Below are positions 59,114 to 64,000 of a stretch of 64,000 nucleotides of DNA, piece by piece. The notes under the pieces were generated by a model. It saw nothing but the letters and a program-made list of their open reading frames with translations, was not told the origin of the DNA and searched no databases. The DNA comes from Apostichopus japonicus. Taxonomy: Eukaryota; Echinodermata; Holothuroidea; Aspidochirotida; Stichopodidae. Each line of letters opens with the position of its first letter. The first letter of the stretch is position 1. A program made the translations under genes and the position numbers. Where the stretch lies: assembly GCF_037975245.1 (NCBI RefSeq), contig NC_092571.1, positions 18,374,917 to 18,438,916 of the forward strand. Direction: 5' to 3'.

Positions 59114-60867
59114 TGAAGCCAGGGGGGAGGAAACAAACGTTTTTCAGGGGAAATTAACGTTCCTTCAGGTGAGTCATATTGGCTAGGCTATGAAAGAATA
59201 GATGTTTTAATTGGAATAACTGTAGAAGGATATTTATAGAAGTAATGTTAAGGGAGGAAAGTGACACGTTTGGTGGAATTGGCAGAATAACAACTGTATA
59301 ACCCGGCTGAACGTGTGTGCTCAATAGAATAACAGTCAGTGAATAGGTGCGTCGCGTGAATGATTCGCTGGAATGAATTAAAGGGTTAGGAAGTAGCGAA
59401 TAGGGTTAGTCGGGTAGTCGAATGGTACGGATTCTAAATTAGTAACCATTTGTTTAAGGAAACTAACAGACTTTTTTTCAAGGAGACTGTTATTCTTGTG
59501 TAGGCTCTGATGGCATATTTTCCTTTGTAGAGCTATTAAGAAAGTTGTGTTAGTATGAAGGAAATAGTAAATGTGATAGGGTGACTTATTTGTGTATTCT
59601 AATAACAGAGAAGAAAAATCAATAATATGCAGGCCTACCCATGCTGATATTGAGAACAGCTCAGACCAATCCACCTAGGTCTATAATCCCTAATAGTGTA
59701 GTAAAGGCTTCATAATTGACTAACCTTCAAATATTAATGCAAAAATACAGCAGGCAACTGAAACTTTTTGCAGTCAAACAAAAACAATAGGGGTCTTGTA
59801 CTCAATGTTATGAATTCTGACACCAAGTTTTAGAGGTACATACATGATTCCAATTGTTAGATATCGTGTAACAGGTTTTTCAGACTTTGACCTCTTGTGA
59901 CCTATAGGAGATTTGACCTCACAAGCAACAGGATTCTTGTATTTGATATGGCAAATCCATATACCATGTATGAAAAGTATCCATAATTTCTACCATGAGA
60001 AATCATGTTTTGAAGGTTTTCAGGCCTCGACAAATATTATTAAAAGTACTCGTTTTTGGCGACCGTGACTAAAAATCTATTCGCCAAATTCCACTCGCCA
60101 GTAGGCCTATGATTGTTGTTCAAGTATCCAAAGTACAGATCTGCAACATCAATACTCTCTATGAACAAAGGTTAGGCAGTTAGGCAGATACATGGTGCTA
60201 TGTAATTGTGCTTTAGATAGTCATGTTTCTAAACTTTTTCCACCAAAAGTAAGTGTTGAACAAAGTAAAACATGTCACAAAATCATATATAAGCAGCTAG
60301 GCCTACTGTAATGTCTTTAACAATTAAAAGTAAAAGGTCTGTAAAAACACCTACGAAGATAGCTTGGTTCTATTACATTATGGCTCCTATATTACTAAGA
60401 TACAGTAGCTAGGTGTGCGCGACTCATAAGCTTATACAGTACCTTAATGCTACTTTGAACCGCTACTCGATTAGCGCGACTTCATACATTTTGCACGGTT
60501 ATTTATCTTGTCTTTTAGCTGCAGATTGATGCCCCAACAAATATTGCTATTACTTCATTACACTGCCTAAATCAGATCGATCTTTTACGCAATGAAAATC
60601 TGAGGTTAGAGCATCTATTTTCCAAAAATTCTAGCAGCACAACATCAAACTTAGAAATTTTCAGAATAAGCTTATATGGCAATTTTTGGAGAGGGTGCAG
60701 CAACAGCCATCCGTGATTTGACACGGAATGACCAACCTACTATCTCAATGGTGAGAAGTTACAGGAGGTCTTTGTTGAAAGAGACCTAGGTACTGTATCT
60801 ACATTGACTATTCTCTGCAACCTTCTTAACATTGTCTTGAAGCTGCTAAAAGAGGTAATAGGGTTTA
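59114..60867. other. Intergenic DNA, nothing recognised
   Basis: Contains a few LINE-like words near its end (60690-60860), which may be the decayed upstream continuation of the LINE fragment. Confidence 0.4.
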
Positions 60868-61380
60868 GGTATGATCAAGAGAAACTTCAGTTTTCTGAAA
60901 GAGGACAAAGTTGTTAGGCTTTATATAAAACAGTTGGTTAGCCCTCATCTGGAGTATGCTGTGCAGGCTTGGAACCCATATTTTGCTAAGGATATAAGGA
61001 AGTACTCGAGAAGGTCCAGAGGAGGGCTTCTAGGATGGTTAGGTCCTTAAAGGGTGTTCCTAATTATAGTGGGTTACAACTGATGAATCTCACCACACTG
61101 GAGGTTATGTAGGGGCTCGATTCAGGTTTTCAAGATTGTGTATGGTTTTGACAATTTATCCTTCACTGACTTTTTCATGTTTGCTAATAGTAGTTGTACC
61201 AGAGGTCATTGTCTTAAACTCCAGAAGTCATAAAGTAGGATTAATATTCGGCATAACTTTTTTTCTAATAGGGTTGTGAATGAGTGGAACGGTTTGCCTG
61301 AGAAAGTTGTACTTGCAAGTAGTGTGAATGGGTTTAAGAATGCTTTGGACAAGCACTTTAAGCATTGTAATCGGGTCTGA
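60868..61380 (+). pseudogene. Decayed LINE retrotransposon: C-terminal end of the reverse-transcriptase ORF
   Basis: Three frames together read like the C-terminus of a CR1/Rex/Jockey-type LINE polymerase. GMIKRNFSFLKEDKVVRLY, then LVSPHLEYAVQAWNPYF, is followed by a frameshift near 61000 into LEKVQRRASRMVRSL. A stop follows at about 61108, and the last part is RVVNEWNGLPEKVVLASSV, ending in TGA at 61378-61380. Several frameshifts and stops make it non-functional. The 5' part is missing, as usual for truncated LINE copies. The exact clade is not determined. Confidence 0.8.
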
Positions 61381-62930
61381 GTGTTTAATGTCGTATGTTT
61401 CATAATTTGTATCTGGACGGTGGTAGTTCTTCTTGTGTCCCTGAACTTTGCGCAAAGTATTTTGCATTTGTAGCTGCAATGATGGACACTATAGCTGTTG
61501 TGTTTGTAAGTTAAATTGAAACACATTTTTCGATCGCAATATTAATGTACTGTACAAACTCTGAACTGAACAGCCAAACTGGTCATGTGCAGTGAAACAA
61601 GGAAACATCAAATTTGTATGTTGACATATTTTCTTCAATTATTTCACCCCTTAGCGGAATTATACTGTATACTTCAACGTATGTGCAAGGTTAGAGAAAT
61701 TTTTCCTTGCTTTGAACAGCTTAACTCCTGACCATTACAAATATAATTCTTTAATATTTCTGGTTGAATCAGATAAAACCCTCAATGATACCATGGAGTT
61801 GAAGAGTAGAACTAAACCACAGAGCAAAATCAGCGAGATTGTCATCAGTAACACTAGTGCCCTTATTATCATAATTTTACTGTATACCACTATACAAACT
61901 GTTTTACTGATAATAGGTTCAAGAATTGGAATTGGCCAGATTATAAAAGAATCCAAATCAGTTAAAATTGCTACCAAGTTTTCAAACCAATCATTTCTCA
62001 TACAGCTGAAAGCGAAGGAACTTTGTTTTCCTGTAATGGTCATGAACAACTTATTTTTACCACTTAGACAATGTCTGCAATATGAAAACCTGGAATAGAA
62101 AACGTTTGGACCCTTCATATTCTGAGTTTGGCAATTTATAATTCATGATTTGGTGAAACAATACTTCCGTTGAAAATTTGATTTGACAAGTCACTGTAAG
62201 TTCCCACCGATCTATTGTCTTGTTCTTTAAACTTTGTTTAATTTGCATCAATCCAATCACCTTCACAGCGGCCCTGTTATTTAGTACAGTATCTGCTCAG
62301 AAAGGCTCTTTTCAAGTCATATTGTGAGAACAATTCAAGGCATAAAAAATGAAATCCAGTAGGTTAATTCATATGACAAAAATTATATTCATAACTGTAA
62401 AACAATGCTATTAAACAATCATTACCCACCACCAAATTTCATGGAGCTTAGAATACAGTGCTGTACAGTACATCTCCTTGCAGAAACTTGATGAACTACA
62501 TCATGTAGGCTTTAACCCTCCCCAAAATAACATATTAAAAGCTTATCAGGTTTTAATTTGAAATAACATCTTTCTTGAATTGCTGGTTTGCTGCACATCA
62601 TCACTCTTGATTTATTCCTAGCTGGTTTGCTAGGCACCATTTAGAAATAATTAGGTGAATCTGTTGGTTGAAGGGCAAGAAATAATTAACTTTCAGCTTG
62701 CTCTGGAAGTCAAATTTATGAAATTTTGTATGTGGTAAATTATTCAATGTGAGAACTTGAGTAGTGGAAAAATGAAAGTTCTTAACCAAATATTTACAGG
62801 TAGCTCCAACAATTTTTGTGCTGGTCAAGTTTCTTGCCTGGTAGGCACAGGTATGTCTAAATATGAGTGAAAGACTAGATACGATAGAAAAAAGACTATT
62901 GTTTTCTATGTAGCTATATAGCATTGTTGT
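61381..62930. other. Intergenic DNA with two overlapping opposite-strand open frames
   Basis: Frames at 61712-62098 plus (128 codons) and 61735-62118 minus (127 codons) overlap almost fully. Both encode one hydrophobic stretch from the same DNA and neither matches a known family. At most one could be real. Confidence 0.35.
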
Positions 62931-63220
62931 AGTACTCAGAATGTACTCATTACTCGAATCGAAAGGTACCTAGTACTCAAGTACTATTTTGCAAGTACTC
63001 AGTACTCACAATGAATGAAAAGTACTCAGATCTTAATCTGGATGCTGAAGTACTCCTGCTTGATTTTAAATACTTGGTACTTGATCAGGGCAAGTACTGT
63101 ATTAGTACTTCTAAAGGGCCTACATGTATTACAGTCTCGATGCTGTTACAAGACGACACTGAATAACTTATTGTTCCTACTGTCATTCTGTTGCATTACT
63201 CTATAGATAGATATAGTACT
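62931..63220. repeat. Cluster of AGTACT motifs
   Basis: Ten AGTACT palindromes in 290 bases, often extended to AAGTACTCAG. They are irregularly spaced, so this is not a simple tandem repeat; possibly the subterminal part of a mobile element. Confidence 0.6.
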
Positions 63221-63343
63221 GTAAGTATATCCTCAAACATCCCAGCAGTATCAAGCATTTTGCGTAGTGTAGCACCACGTAGGTATGAAGATGATGAATG
63301 TATGTCAACTTCCTAACATGCGGAACAATTAACAGTATGATAG

Positions 63344-64000
63344 CAGTACACTAGTCATCTAACAGCACCGGGTACACAAGTCAGCTAACAGCACCGGGTA
63401 CACAAGTCAGCTAACAGCACCGGGTACACTAGTTAGCTAACAGCACCGGGTACACTAGTCAGCTAACAGCACCGGGTACACTGGTCAGCTAACAGCACCG
63501 GGTACACTAGTCAGCTAACAGCACCGGGTACACTAGTCAGCTAACAGCACCGGGTACACTAGTCAGCTAACACCACCATGTACACTAGTCAGCTAACACC
63601 ACCATGTACACTAGTCAGCTAACACCGCCGGGTACACTAGTCAGCTAACACCGCCGGGTACACTAGTCAGCTAACACCGCCGGGTACACTTGTCAGCTAA
63701 CACCGCCGGGTACACTAGTCAGCTAACACCGCCGGGTACACTAGTCAGCTAACACCGCCGGGTACACTAGTCAGCTAACACCGCCATGTACACTAGTCAG
63801 CTAACACCACCATGTACACTAGTCAACTAACACCACCATGTACACTAGTCAGCTAACACCGCCGGGTACACTAGTCAGCTAACACCGCCGGGTACACTAG
63901 TCAGCTAACACCGCCGGGTACACTAGTCAGCTAACACCGCCGGGTACACTAGTCAGCTAACACCGCCGGGTACACTAGTCAGTTAACACCGCCGGGTACA
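63344..64000 (+). repeat. 26-bp satellite array, at least 25 copies, runs off the window
   Basis: Unit is GTACACTAGTCAGCTAACA followed by a variable centre. Variant centres occur in runs: AGCACCGG (8 copies), ACCACCAT (2), ACCGCCGG (6), ACCGCCAT (1), ACCACCAT (2), ACCGCCGG (6). There are no unique spacers, so it is a tandem satellite and not CRISPR-like. Confidence 0.95.

Noticed and set aside
61712-62118. Overlapping 128- and 127-codon frames on opposite strands
   Set aside because: Each is largely the complement of the other with one hydrophobic stretch; no family match and composition like the surrounding DNA.
63344-64000. CRISPR-like array
   Set aside because: Repeats are contiguous with no unique spacers, in an animal genome; it is a satellite.

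Overview
The window is animal genomic DNA: split genes with GT-AG introns of about 0.3-4 kb, AT-rich spacers, many poly-G/poly-C runs, (TA)n microsatellites, TTAGGG-type telomeric repeats and many small DNA transposons. Gene content and repeat style fit a marine invertebrate deuterostome. An echinoderm, perhaps a sea cucumber, is my best inference; it is not proven by the sequence alone.

Layout. (1) 92-3445, plus: the last seven exons of an M13 zinc metallopeptidase (neprilysin/ECE family), with a tRNA-derived SINE in one intron. (2) 3446-13053: intergenic, holding a 642-bp inverted-repeat transposon (10649-11290) with an exact 10-bp target duplication. (3) 13054-24992, plus: a complete 14-exon CPSF6 gene, the pre-mRNA 3'-end processing factor CFIm68, with a greatly enlarged Gly/Pro/Gln-rich centre. 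(4) 25-41.9 kb: gene-poor, with a TTAA-flanked element, a hAT-type MITE, minisatellites and one possible small exon. (5) 42036-42497, minus: a head-to-tail diubiquitin-like gene, intronless in its coding part, whose two units have both lost Lys48. (6) 45.6-49.4 kb: one well-defined and one probable hAT-type element. (7) 49773-51926, minus: a single-exon 717-residue type I membrane receptor with Ig-like ectodomains and a cytoplasmic tail of ten 30-residue repeats, each carrying a YLVP/YLAP tyrosine motif. (8) 52-64 kb: repeat-dominated DNA with further inverted-repeat elements, an interstitial telomeric array beside a ~135-bp tandem repeat, a decayed LINE reverse-transcriptase C-terminus and a 26-bp satellite running off the window end.

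The genes are not an operon and show no shared pathway. The most unusual object is the Ig receptor with its docking-array tail. Its invariant YxxP motifs resemble the adaptor-docking logic of Cas-family substrate domains, but are built into a membrane receptor. The divergent diubiquitin 7 kb away is the second most interesting. Exon boundaries were set by reading splice sites and frame continuity by eye; no database search was run.
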